From NCBI GenBank assembly GCA_030607835.1, contig JAUWJE010000109.1:1-6588 (forward strand): a stretch of 6,588 bases of DNA, in the 5' to 3' direction. Shown in pieces: positions 1 to 6,152 of this stretch. This DNA is from Candidatus Fermentibacterota bacterium. Lineage in GTDB: Bacteria > Fermentibacterota > Fermentibacteria > Fermentibacterales > JCC-6. The position numbers and the translations under genes are program-made. Each line of letters starts with the position of its first letter. Position 1 is the stretch's first letter. The notes under the pieces were generated by a model. The model did not search any database. It worked only from the letters and a program-made list of their open reading frames with translations, and was not told the DNA's origin.

Positions 1-2056
1 GGTCATCCATGGTGAAGTAGAAGATCTGCCAGCCTCTTTTAATCATGTTGAGTGTGTGACTTATGAGGTTCATTCTTCTGTCCCAGTCGGAACGCTGGAA
101 AGCGTCGTCAAGGATGAGGAATGCAGGCTGCTGCATTGCAAGTTCAGCGAAACCTGTTCTCAAGGCAAAGTGTATCTGTTCACTGGCTCCGGTGCTGAGT
201 GTTTCCAGCGGAAACTCATCACCGGTTTTTGAATTGAGGTTGAGATCACCCTCTTCTGTTAGAATTATTCCGCTGTAGCGGTCTGTAAGCGCAAGAAGCG
301 GTTTTGTGAGCACTTCAGATTCCAGGGAAGATTTTATCCTCGCGTTCTCCTTATTCCTGAACTCATTGATTGTTTTACAGACCTCGATTTCTGCCAGGAT
401 TTCAGCTGTGATATCCCTGTAGTCTTCCGCAATTTTTTCCTGTTTGTATTCAAGCGCTGTCAGAAGCTCTTCCCATGTATCGGTTGTATTTCCAGATGTT
501 TCACCCGCCAGACGGGATTTCAGAGATTCAAGGCTGAGTTTTTCAATACTGAGTTTAGCTTCAGTCATTGTGAGTTCATCATGTTTATGTCTTAAGGCTT
601 CTGTATCCCACTCCACTTCTGCAGCTGTCTCCAGATATTCTTCCTTCGGAATATCCAATCTCGTAAGAGTGTTCTCAAGCTCTCTTATCTTGTCCTCAAG
701 ATCGCCCATCCTGTCCTTGATTGCCCTTATGACACTGTCCCACTCCTCTTCCGCAGGAACGCTGCCAGTCATTGATCTGAAACGATCTGAAACTTGCTCT
801 TTCCTTGTCTCTATCTCGCGATTGGCCTCCTGAAGATTCTGAGCAAGGTCTTCCGCAAGGATATGCTGTTTGTTAAGGTTATCAGTTAAGACCTTGAGCT
901 TTGCAACGTCTGTCAGATCGCTGCCGAACCTCACCTGGAATTCATGCTCCAGTTTTTTCAGTTCTTCTTTTTCAGCAACGGGAACTGCTGAAGGCTCCCG
1001 GATTATGCGAATCACCATTACTATGAATGCTGCAATTGCAGCTCCAATCATAAGATGCCACTGGAAGAAACTCCCTGCAACGGTAGCCGCAAGAAAAACG
1101 AGGATAAGTATCATGAGGATCAGATTGGTCCTTGGCTGTTTTGTATGTTTCGCCATGATTCCACGGTAAATTTCAAGCGCACTGTTTGTCCACTTATAGT
1201 CTTCCTCAGTTTTTTTGAACTCATTCAGCTTGTCTTCTCTGTTTGATCTGCCGGTGTATTTCTCACGGAGGATATTTATATCGGTTTCCAGCTGCTGCAG
1301 ATCTTTCTCCGTTGGCTGATTGTCCCTCTCAACTTTGAGCTGGTGAAGCCTTGTTTCAGAATTCAGAGCATGGTGGCGCTTTGCCTTCTCAAGCTCTTTG
1401 ATATCTTTCTTGAGCTTCATCTCGTCTTTCTTGAGTGAACTGACGGTGCCCAGCGAAGCGTTTTCGTCTATTTCGTTCCTTAAAGAGGAAAGGCGGGCTC
1501 TTTCTTCAATCAACAGACTTCTGTTTTTGAGCAGTCCTTTGTTATCGCCCTCTATGATACCTTCACTGATCACGGCTTTTCTGATGGTTGGCGTGATGCT
1601 CTTCTCGACCTGGTCAAGAATTCCTTCTCCTGAAAGAAAGGTTTTAAGAACATCTCTTCCAACACCGTCCCTTGTGTTCGAAAGTCTTGTCTCTCCGGCA
1701 CGGATGACCATGAGCCGGGAGAAATCCTGGGGAAGGTTTGCGGCTGAGTACCTGTAATCCTCCAGTCTCATGCCTGTTTTCTTGAATTCAGTCACTCCTT
1801 TTTCAAGTCCGGAGACGGTGACTTTACCGGCAGGTTCCCACTCCCGGATGGTCGACGCTCTATCTTTTGTTCTTCTGAGTATCCAGGGAGTATCCTTACC
1901 AGTGTTGAAAAGGAACTTAATCAGGGCTTCAACAACATAGGTTTTTCCCGTTTCATTATGCCCGTAAATGAGGTTCAGATCCACTGGTTTCATATCGAAA
2001 TCCTTCTTGAGGGGAACTACGCGGTTGATACTGATTCTTTCTATTCTGATGCCCAT
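1..2056 (-). CDS. Rad50/SbcC-like ATPase with central membrane hairpin (YhaN-like), 3' end outside window
   Basis: The frame is open from ATG 2056 to the left edge: 685 residues, nearly complete because the C-terminal ATPase half is already present. Layout: N-terminal ATPase lobe with Walker A GHNETGKT (32-39); a first coiled coil rich in Lys/Glu (about 175-305); two hydrophobic segments, about 310-330 (NLILMILILVFLAATVAGSF) and 333-352, joined by a very short turn; a second coiled coil (about 360-580); then the C-terminal lobe with ABC signature LSTGASEQ (620-627), Walker B FLILDDAF (646-653) and D-loop QRSD (654-657). This is the SMC/Rad50 plan, but the hook at the coil apex is replaced by a membrane hairpin and no CxxC zinc hook exists. 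Basic residues flank the hairpin, so both lobes should be cytoplasmic. It overlaps the nuclease gene by one base (TGATG), the arrangement of an Mre11-Rad50-like pair; B. subtilis YhaN is the best analogue I know. Confidence 0.9.
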   Translation of the reverse strand, partial: MGIRIERISINRVVPLKKDFDMKPVDLNLIYGHNETGKTYVVEALIKFLFNTGKDTPWILRRTKDRASTIREWEPAGKVTVSGLEKGVTEFKKTGMRLEDYRYSAANLPQDFSRLMVIRAGETRLSNTRDGVGRDVLKTFLSGEGILDQVEKSITPTIRKAVISEGIIEGDNKGLLKNRSLLIEERARLSSLRNEIDENASLGTVSSLKKDEMKLKKDIKELEKAKRHHALNSETRLHQLKVERDNQPTEKDLQQLETDINILREKYTGRSNREDKLNEFKKTEEDYKWTNSALEIYRGIMAKHTKQPRTNLILMILILVFLAATVAGSFFQWHLMIGAAIAAFIVMVIRIIREPSAVPVAEKEELKKLEHEFQVRFGSDLTDVAKLKVLTDNLNKQHILAEDLAQNLQEANREIETRKEQVSDRFRSMTGSVPAEEEWDSVIRAIKDRMGDLEDKIRELENTLTRLDIPKEEYLETAAEVEWDTEALRHKHDELTMTEAKLSIEKLSLESLKSRLAGETSGNTTDTWEELLTALEYKQEKIAEDYRDITAEILAEIEVCKTINEFRNKENARIKSSLESEVLTKPLLALTDRYSGIILTEEGDLNLNSKTGDEFPLETLSTGASEQIHFALRTGFAELAMQQPAFLILDDAFQRSDWDRRMNLISHTLNMIKRGWQIFYFTMDD

Positions 2057-3117
2057 CAGGAAGTCCCCTCACTGTAGATAACCGAAAGTGCCGCTTCAAC
2101 CACCCTGTCCAGCTCCGGTTCATCCCCGCCGAAGTTCCCTTCCAGTTCTTCTATCATCCTGGTGGTTTTTTCAGCGATGGCGCTTCTGCGACTGTCACCC
2201 GCGTGCTTAAGCGCGCTTATATCAGGTTCTTCATCTTTGAAGAAGGAGTAACCGTTGAACTCTTCCCTGAGAGTATTCAGTACCGCATCTCTGTCGGATG
2301 AATATCCTGCTGCGCTAATGCGGATACGGGCTTTGCCTGTATCTTTCTTCGCGAGGTTCCATTCCTTAATTCTTGCTTCAGCTTCCATGCGTAGTTTCAA
2401 GATCTCATCATTGCCTGGAATAATCACGAATTTTTCCTGAAAGTAGATAACTTCTGTATTCACATTGCGGGGAGTTACGATTCCGCTTGATGTATCGAAA
2501 ATCAGGTATCGCCTCGCTCCCACTTCGTTAATATCAAGTCCGCATGGAGAACCGGGATAGTAGAGGTTCTTGTAATTAGTGGGCTTGTGAATATGCCCGA
2601 GAAAAACCCTCCAGGGATTCAGGCGATCCAGATCCTTCCTGTAGAGAGGCATATAGGTGCCAACCTCATAGGAATTACGTTCCTTCAATCCTCCGTAAAA
2701 ATCACCATGTCCTATCAGTACCCATCTGATGCGGCTTATACTGCTTTCAAGCCCGGCCAGGTTTTCACCCATCCCTGTTTTCTCCATGTAGGGGATAAAG
2801 ATGAAGTGCACTCCATCGAACTCAACAGCTGCCGTTGATGTGTAAATGCTGATATTATCTGCCACAATTGCCTTGCTGGAGATACCTGGATCATGATTGC
2901 CAGGAATGATATGGAACTTTATCTGCTGGTTTGCTTTACACAGCTCTTCAAAATTTGAGTAATCCTGATAGCCCGAATCAAAAAGATCACCGGCTATTAT
3001 GAGAGTATCAATTTTATCCTTTTTCAGCTGAACAAGTATATCCGTAAGAGCGCTGTACCGTTCTGGATGGTCTCCCTTCTCTGAGAGGTGCGCATCGGCT
3101 GTTATGGCAAGTTTCAT
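2056..3117 (-). CDS. SbcD/Mre11-type metallophosphoesterase DNA nuclease (YhaO-like)
   Basis: A 353-residue calcineurin-like phosphoesterase of the Mre11/SbcD/YhaO group, the nuclease half of a DNA double-strand-end processing complex. The two-metal site is complete: Asp8 and His10 (TADAHL), Asp44 (AGDLFD), Asn74 and His75 (PGNHDPG), His137 (IGHGDF), His175 and His177 (LGHIHKP). YYPGSPCGLDINEVGARRY (187-205) is the usual 'YPGSP' segment that closes the nuclease domain. About 150 residues follow; the last third is charged and probably helical (IEELEGNFGG...), the region that in this family contacts the coiled coil of the ATPase partner. The stop codon shares one base with the start of the Rad50-like gene, so the two are cotranslated and very likely form a complex. 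No signal peptide; cytoplasmic, though its partner looks membrane-bound. Exact activity (exo or endo, strand preference) cannot be read from sequence. Confidence 0.92.
   Translation of the reverse strand: MKLAITADAHLSEKGDHPERYSALTDILVQLKKDKIDTLIIAGDLFDSGYQDYSNFEELCKANQQIKFHIIPGNHDPGISSKAIVADNISIYTSTAAVEFDGVHFIFIPYMEKTGMGENLAGLESSISRIRWVLIGHGDFYGGLKERNSYEVGTYMPLYRKDLDRLNPWRVFLGHIHKPTNYKNLYYPGSPCGLDINEVGARRYLIFDTSSGIVTPRNVNTEVIYFQEKFVIIPGNDEILKLRMEAEARIKEWNLAKKDTGKARIRISAAGYSSDRDAVLNTLREEFNGYSFFKDEEPDISALKHAGDSRRSAIAEKTTRMIEELEGNFGGDEPELDRVVEAALSVIYSEGTS
2065..2070 (-). promoter_or_regulatory. Ribosome binding site of the Rad50-like ATPase
   Basis: GAGGGG on the minus strand, 8 bases before ATG 2056 and inside the end of the nuclease gene. 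Together with the TGATG junction it fixes the ATPase start and implies coupled translation. Confidence 0.65.
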
Positions 3118-3122
3118 ATCAA

Positions 3123-3126
3123 CTCC
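3123..3126 (-). promoter_or_regulatory. Ribosome binding site of the metallophosphoesterase nuclease
   Basis: GGAG on the minus strand, 5 bases ahead of the ATG at 3117; it supports that start, which is also where the conserved phosphoesterase strand MKLAITADAH begins. Confidence 0.7.
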
Positions 3127-3200
3127 ATACTACTGCTATAGAACTACCATGATAATATGTATATTTTTTTCCTGTTTATAACCCTTATCAGATAAAAATC

Positions 3201-3229
3201 AGTATACGATTGAATGCATCGTGAGTAAA
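3201..3229 (-). promoter_or_regulatory. Predicted sigma70-type promoter for the nuclease-ATPase pair
   Basis: Within the 137-base gap between nfo and the nuclease gene, the minus strand has TTTACT (3224-3229) and TATACT (3201-3206) separated by exactly 17 bases: 4/6 match to TTGACA and 5/6 to TATAAT. The start of transcription would fall near 3194, leaving a leader of about 75 bases that is rich in A and T (for example seven A in a row at 3164-3170). A weaker TATTAT closer to the gene lacks a good -35. This is the only gap long enough for a separate promoter ahead of the repair pair. Confidence 0.4.
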
Positions 3230-3254
3230 GGCTGCCTGCAGTGCTTTGGGTGGG

Positions 3255-4073
3255 TTACCTTTTCATAACCGCAAAAACATCCTTCGCCCTGTCGGAATCA
3301 GAACCCGGAGTTTCAGTAATCCCAGGGATGTAATTGAACACTTCCATCGAAGCCAGGAATTGAAGCGGTTCCAGTCCGATAAATCCTTCTCCGATTCTTG
3401 CATGGCGGTCCACCCTGCAGCCCAGTTCTCTCTTCGAGTCGTTGATATGGAACACCTTTATTTTCTCAAGGCCGACAACTTCATCAAATTCCAGCATGGT
3501 CCTGGAAACAGCTTCATGAGATGAGAGGTCGTATCCGGCAGCGAAAGCATGACATGTATCAAAACAGATTCCCGTTCTGTCAGGCATATCCGTGAGTGCG
3601 AGCAGCTTATCAAGCTGCTCGAATGAGTAACCCAGTGTTGTTCCCTGTCCTGCGGTGTTCTCGTAAAGAATGGCAGTGTCGAAAGGTGCACCCGCGAGGG
3701 TTTTCCTGACTCCGGCAGCTATCTTTTCTATTGCCTGGTCCTCACCTGCGTTGAGGTGCGCTCCAGGGTGCATTACCAGCCAGCGAATACCCAGGCTGTG
3801 CATGCGAATGAGCTCCTCTCCGAGAGCCTTTGCGGACAGCCATGGGACTCTATTTCTCGTTGAAGATAAATTAATAAGGTACGAAGCATGTGAGATAATG
3901 GTAAGGGATCCATCTTTCCTGAATTCCTTCTCTTCCTCCTGTGTGACCGGACGGCCTTTCCATTGCTGCTGGTTTGAAGTGAATATCTGACCGGAAACCA
4001 GTCCGAGTTCATGAAGTGTTGAAAGAGCGTTGACTAGGCCACCATTAACGGATGCATGAATTCCAGGGAGCAT
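3255..4073 (-). CDS. nfo: Endonuclease IV (deoxyribonuclease IV, AP endonuclease)
   Basis: A 272-residue TIM-barrel enzyme that cuts DNA 5' of abasic sites and clears blocked 3' ends in base excision repair, using three zinc ions. All nine metal ligands of Escherichia coli Nfo are present with a constant offset of 7 residues: His62 (SHASYL), His102 (MHPGAH), Glu138 (YENTAGQG), Asp172 and His175 (FDTCHAFAAGYD), His209 (HINDSK), Asp222 and His224 (VDRHARIG), Glu254 (ETPG). The signatures YENTAGQG, DTCHAFAAGYD and HINDSK...DRH are diagnostic. The N terminus MLPGIHASVNGG aligns with the IGAHVSAAGG start of known Nfo proteins, which fixes the ATG at 4073. The protein is complete and catalytically intact. 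It starts 39 bases after the pyruvyl transferase, so it may be on that transcript, and lies upstream of another DNA-repair gene pair. Confidence 0.97.
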   Translation of the reverse strand: MLPGIHASVNGGLVNALSTLHELGLVSGQIFTSNQQQWKGRPVTQEEEKEFRKDGSLTIISHASYLINLSSTRNRVPWLSAKALGEELIRMHSLGIRWLVMHPGAHLNAGEDQAIEKIAAGVRKTLAGAPFDTAILYENTAGQGTTLGYSFEQLDKLLALTDMPDRTGICFDTCHAFAAGYDLSSHEAVSRTMLEFDEVVGLEKIKVFHINDSKRELGCRVDRHARIGEGFIGLEPLQFLASMEVFNYIPGITETPGSDSDRAKDVFAVMKR

Positions 4074-4076
4074 ATA

Positions 4077-4095
4077 ATCCTTTCAGTTAAAGGAT
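4077..4095 (-). promoter_or_regulatory. Hairpin covering the ribosome binding site of nfo
   Basis: In the 39-base gap before nfo the minus strand reads ATCCTTT, loop AACTG, AAAGGAT: a perfect 7-bp stem with a 5-base loop, extendable by one G-T pair. The right arm contains the only Shine-Dalgarno-like element (AAAGGA) and ends 3 bases before the ATG at 4073. If it folds in the mRNA it would hide the ribosome site. The upstream stop codon at 4113-4115 is only 17 bases from the left arm, close enough for a terminating ribosome to disturb the stem, so coupling of nfo to pyruvyl transferase translation is possible. Function is inferred. Confidence 0.5.
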
Positions 4096-4112
4096 CTGAT
4101 TTGATTCAACAG

Positions 4113-5276
4113 TCAGAGGCAGGTTTTCTTGAACAGCTCGCGGTTGATAGCGCATTTCTCAGCAAGTTCGCTTCTTTTAACCGCAAGTGTCTGCGCAATA
4201 TCTCTCGAAGACATCCAGGTTCTGTCCAGAAGAGAGAGCAATTCAACATCCCATTGATCCGAAGAGGGATCAACTGTAAGATTCGGGATTCCCGCTTCCT
4301 CCATAAACCTGAATCCCTTTGATGCATATGGAACGGAGATAGGCACAGTTCCCGTGACAACTGACAGAATGGCTCCGTGAAGCGGAACGGTAAGAAAGAC
4401 TCTGCATTCGGCTATCTTCATCATGAAGTTGTGAATTCCTGTGGGCATCACTACAGTAGCACGGTCGCTGTGTTTCATCAGCGCCATTACTGCTTCGCAC
4501 TCAATGTCATCCGAATTGGATAGGCTGCCGGTGTGAAAGGGGAAGAAGCGGATCTCTCCTCCGTGGGAGTCCAGATGATCATCGAGCAGACGTGCCCATT
4601 TCCTTCGAAGAGTGGATACATCGGGTTCACGGTATAATCCAAGTTTCCTTCGGATCTCCAGAGGGAGTAACCTTCCCTGCCTGTTTGAAACATTCCTGAT
4701 GGCAACCCCGAGGATGTCACCCGGATTATGGGGCTGGGCAAAGTTACCGGCAAATGTAAATGTGGAATCAGATGAGAGCTTAACTCTGTTGGGGTCAAGA
4801 CCCAGATCAAGCAGCAGATCAAATGAAGGTTTGTCTCTTACCGTAATACCGCTGCAGTATCCAAGCCATTTGCGAAGTTGACGGGGCGTCCAGCTGGCAA
4901 TCTCTTTTCCTTGACCCAGACCGATTGACCAGGCGAAAGCAGGTTTGCCCAGGCGTCTGGCAAGCCTGAGAGGATGAAGGTTATAAGGGGTGTAAAGCAG
5001 CGAGGAAATATCCTGCGCAAGCTCACCCCCTCCGACTATTACAATATCAGCCCAGCGAACTCCACTGGACATGGCTCGGAGCCTGCCTTCATTGACATCA
5101 AATGAAACCGCGTTGAAGTCCTTCTTTGTCCTGTCAGGAACAGCGGACATAACGCCTATCTGGATGTCTCCGATGGAAGAGAGATCTTTCACCTGGGATG
5201 CGAAAATCGCTTCATCGCCGACGTTGGATCCGGCCTTCTCAAGTTGTCCCCATGAGGATGTAAATACTTTATTCAT
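4113..5276 (-). CDS. Polysaccharide pyruvyl transferase family protein (CsaB/WcaK-like)
   Basis: A 387-residue protein of the PS_pyruv_trans family, enzymes that usually move pyruvate from phosphoenolpyruvate onto sugars of cell-wall polymers or exopolysaccharides as a ketal. Visible motifs: GSNVGDEAIF near the N terminus (16-25), ADIVIVGGGELAQD (76-89), WSIGLGQG (116-123), ITVRDKPSFDLL (144-155), SSDSTF (168-173), VPLHGAILSVV (297-307) and SVPYASKGFRF (314-324). The Arg of VRD (147), His of PLH (300) and Lys of ASK (320) match the conserved Arg/His/Lys of CsaB-type enzymes by position and spacing. The usual R-L-H is P-L-H here. I chose ATG 5276 over an in-frame TTG at 5294 because the fold starts directly with NKVFTSSWG; neither start has a good Shine-Dalgarno. 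No glycosyltransferase or polymer gene is visible nearby, so the acceptor is unknown. It has no signal peptide or membrane helix. Confidence 0.85.
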   Translation of the reverse strand: MNKVFTSSWGQLEKAGSNVGDEAIFASQVKDLSSIGDIQIGVMSAVPDRTKKDFNAVSFDVNEGRLRAMSSGVRWADIVIVGGGELAQDISSLLYTPYNLHPLRLARRLGKPAFAWSIGLGQGKEIASWTPRQLRKWLGYCSGITVRDKPSFDLLLDLGLDPNRVKLSSDSTFTFAGNFAQPHNPGDILGVAIRNVSNRQGRLLPLEIRRKLGLYREPDVSTLRRKWARLLDDHLDSHGGEIRFFPFHTGSLSNSDDIECEAVMALMKHSDRATVVMPTGIHNFMMKIAECRVFLTVPLHGAILSVVTGTVPISVPYASKGFRFMEEAGIPNLTVDPSSDQWDVELLSLLDRTWMSSRDIAQTLAVKRSELAEKCAINRELFKKTCL

Positions 5277-5302
5277 TGTAAGGTGAATATACAAACAGTA
5301 TC

Positions 5303-5340
5303 AACAGGGGACATGCACGCTCTGGTGCGTACTCCCCGTT
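5303..5340 (-). promoter_or_regulatory. Imperfect stem-loop between activase and pyruvyl transferase
   Basis: In the 86-base gap after the activase stop, the minus strand can fold as AAC + GGGGA + GTACGC, loop ACCAGA, GCGTGC, a 3-base bulge ATG, TCCCC, a 1-base bulge T, and GTT. That gives 14 pairs (one G-T) with two bulges. No run of T follows directly, so it is not a textbook intrinsic terminator; it could be an attenuator, an mRNA-processing or stability element separating the redox pair from the genes downstream, or chance. The rest of the gap shows no convincing promoter. Confidence 0.4.
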
Positions 5341-5363
5341 CGCAAGGTCTATTCATTACCGGA

Positions 5364-6152
5364 TTAATGGACAAGAGACGATGAAGATCCTTCAAAGGCG
5401 ATTATCGCAGCTCCAAGGGCTCCTGTAATCCGTGGATCATGAGGGATCAGCATCTTGAAGCCGGTCTCAATTTCGAGAGCACGGGTAACTCCATCTATAA
5501 GTGCTACACCTCCTGTGAAGACTATTTCCGGTCTTACCTTCGCCCTGCCGGCCATGGATGTCGTCCTTCTTGCCACAGCTGAGAATACTCCATTCAGTAT
5601 CGCTGGAATACTGCAATCCCGCTGGAGGAGCCCCACAATCTCGCTTTCAGCGAAGACAGCGCACATGGATGAGATATCGACCTTTCCCTCCTGAGGGGAA
5701 ATCCTGGAGTTCATCTCCTCGACCGGAATGCCAAGCACAGCTCCTGTCATCTCTATAAACCGCCCGGTACCAGCTGCGCAGCGGTCGTTCATTACGAAAT
5801 CCAAAGGCTTTCCCTGATCATTCAGCTCGATGAGTTTAGAATCCTGTCCGCCAATGTCAATCACTGTTCGCGCGGATGGGAAATAGTATGAAACACCCCT
5901 GGCATGACATATAATCTCCGAAACAGACCTGTCTGCGAGTTTAAAATAATTGCGACCGTATCCTGTTGCGATGATCCGTTCAACATCCTCCCGGGCTACT
6001 CCTGCTGTTTCAAGCGTTTTCAGAAAAGCATTCTCCCCGTTCCAGGAGGGTCTCGCGCCTGTATCCACTATGATCGATTCGATGATCTGCGCTCCATCGT
6101 AAAGGACGATTTCTATCGATCTGGCACCAATATCAACACCACATGTGATCAT
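5364..6152 (-). CDS. 2-hydroxyacyl-CoA dehydratase activase (BadF/BadG/HgdC family, YjiL-like)
   Basis: A 262-residue ATPase of the acetate/sugar kinase-Hsc70-actin fold. It is the reductase (archerase) that couples ATP hydrolysis to low-potential electron transfer onto the cluster of its dehydratase-like partner. Visible motifs, in order: phosphate-1 loop GVDIGARS (5-12), ATGYGRNYF (62-70), the VIDIGGQDSK loop (97-106), NDRCAAGTGRF (122-132), ISSMCAVFAES (160-170), and the adenosine-side FTGGVA (212-217). Cys125 and Cys164 are the expected ligands of the one [4Fe-4S] cluster shared between the two subunits of the homodimer; their 39-residue spacing equals that of Cys127/Cys166 in Acidaminococcus HgdC. 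Length is normal for the family. The ATG start follows a GGAG at 6158-6161 with a 5-base spacer, inside the end of the upstream gene, so translational coupling is likely. The protein is oxygen-sensitive in known cases and cytoplasmic. Confidence 0.95.
   Translation of the reverse strand: MITCGVDIGARSIEIVLYDGAQIIESIIVDTGARPSWNGENAFLKTLETAGVAREDVERIIATGYGRNYFKLADRSVSEIICHARGVSYYFPSARTVIDIGGQDSKLIELNDQGKPLDFVMNDRCAAGTGRFIEMTGAVLGIPVEEMNSRISPQEGKVDISSMCAVFAESEIVGLLQRDCSIPAILNGVFSAVARRTTSMAGRAKVRPEIVFTGGVALIDGVTRALEIETGFKMLIPHDPRITGALGAAIIAFEGSSSSLVH
6149..6152 (-). other. ATGA stop-start overlap joining dehydratase-like protein and activase
   Basis: The minus strand reads ATGA here: the ATG begins the activase and the TGA ends the dehydratase-like gene. 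Such 4-base overlaps normally mean a single transcript and coupled translation, which fits two proteins that work as partners. Confidence 0.9.

Noticed and set aside
444..1757. Plus-strand open frames (444-833, 870-1169, 1398-1757), rich in Ser and Leu
   Set aside because: They lie opposite the coiled-coil ATPase gene; their Ser/Leu-rich content is the expected reverse reading of Glu/Lys/Arg-rich codons, and they show no domain or ribosome site.
3221..3254. Possible rho-independent terminator just after nfo (AAAG ... CTG CAGG CAG ... CTTT)
   Set aside because: The stem is only 3 plus 4 pairs with an internal loop and the T run is three bases; too weak to call.
3458..4012. Other minus- and plus-strand frames inside nfo
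   Set aside because: Shadows of endonuclease IV, whose own frame has every catalytic residue.
5277..5294. TTG at 5294 as the start of the pyruvyl transferase, adding six residues
   Set aside because: No Shine-Dalgarno in front of it, and the conserved fold begins directly after the ATG at 5276; still possible.
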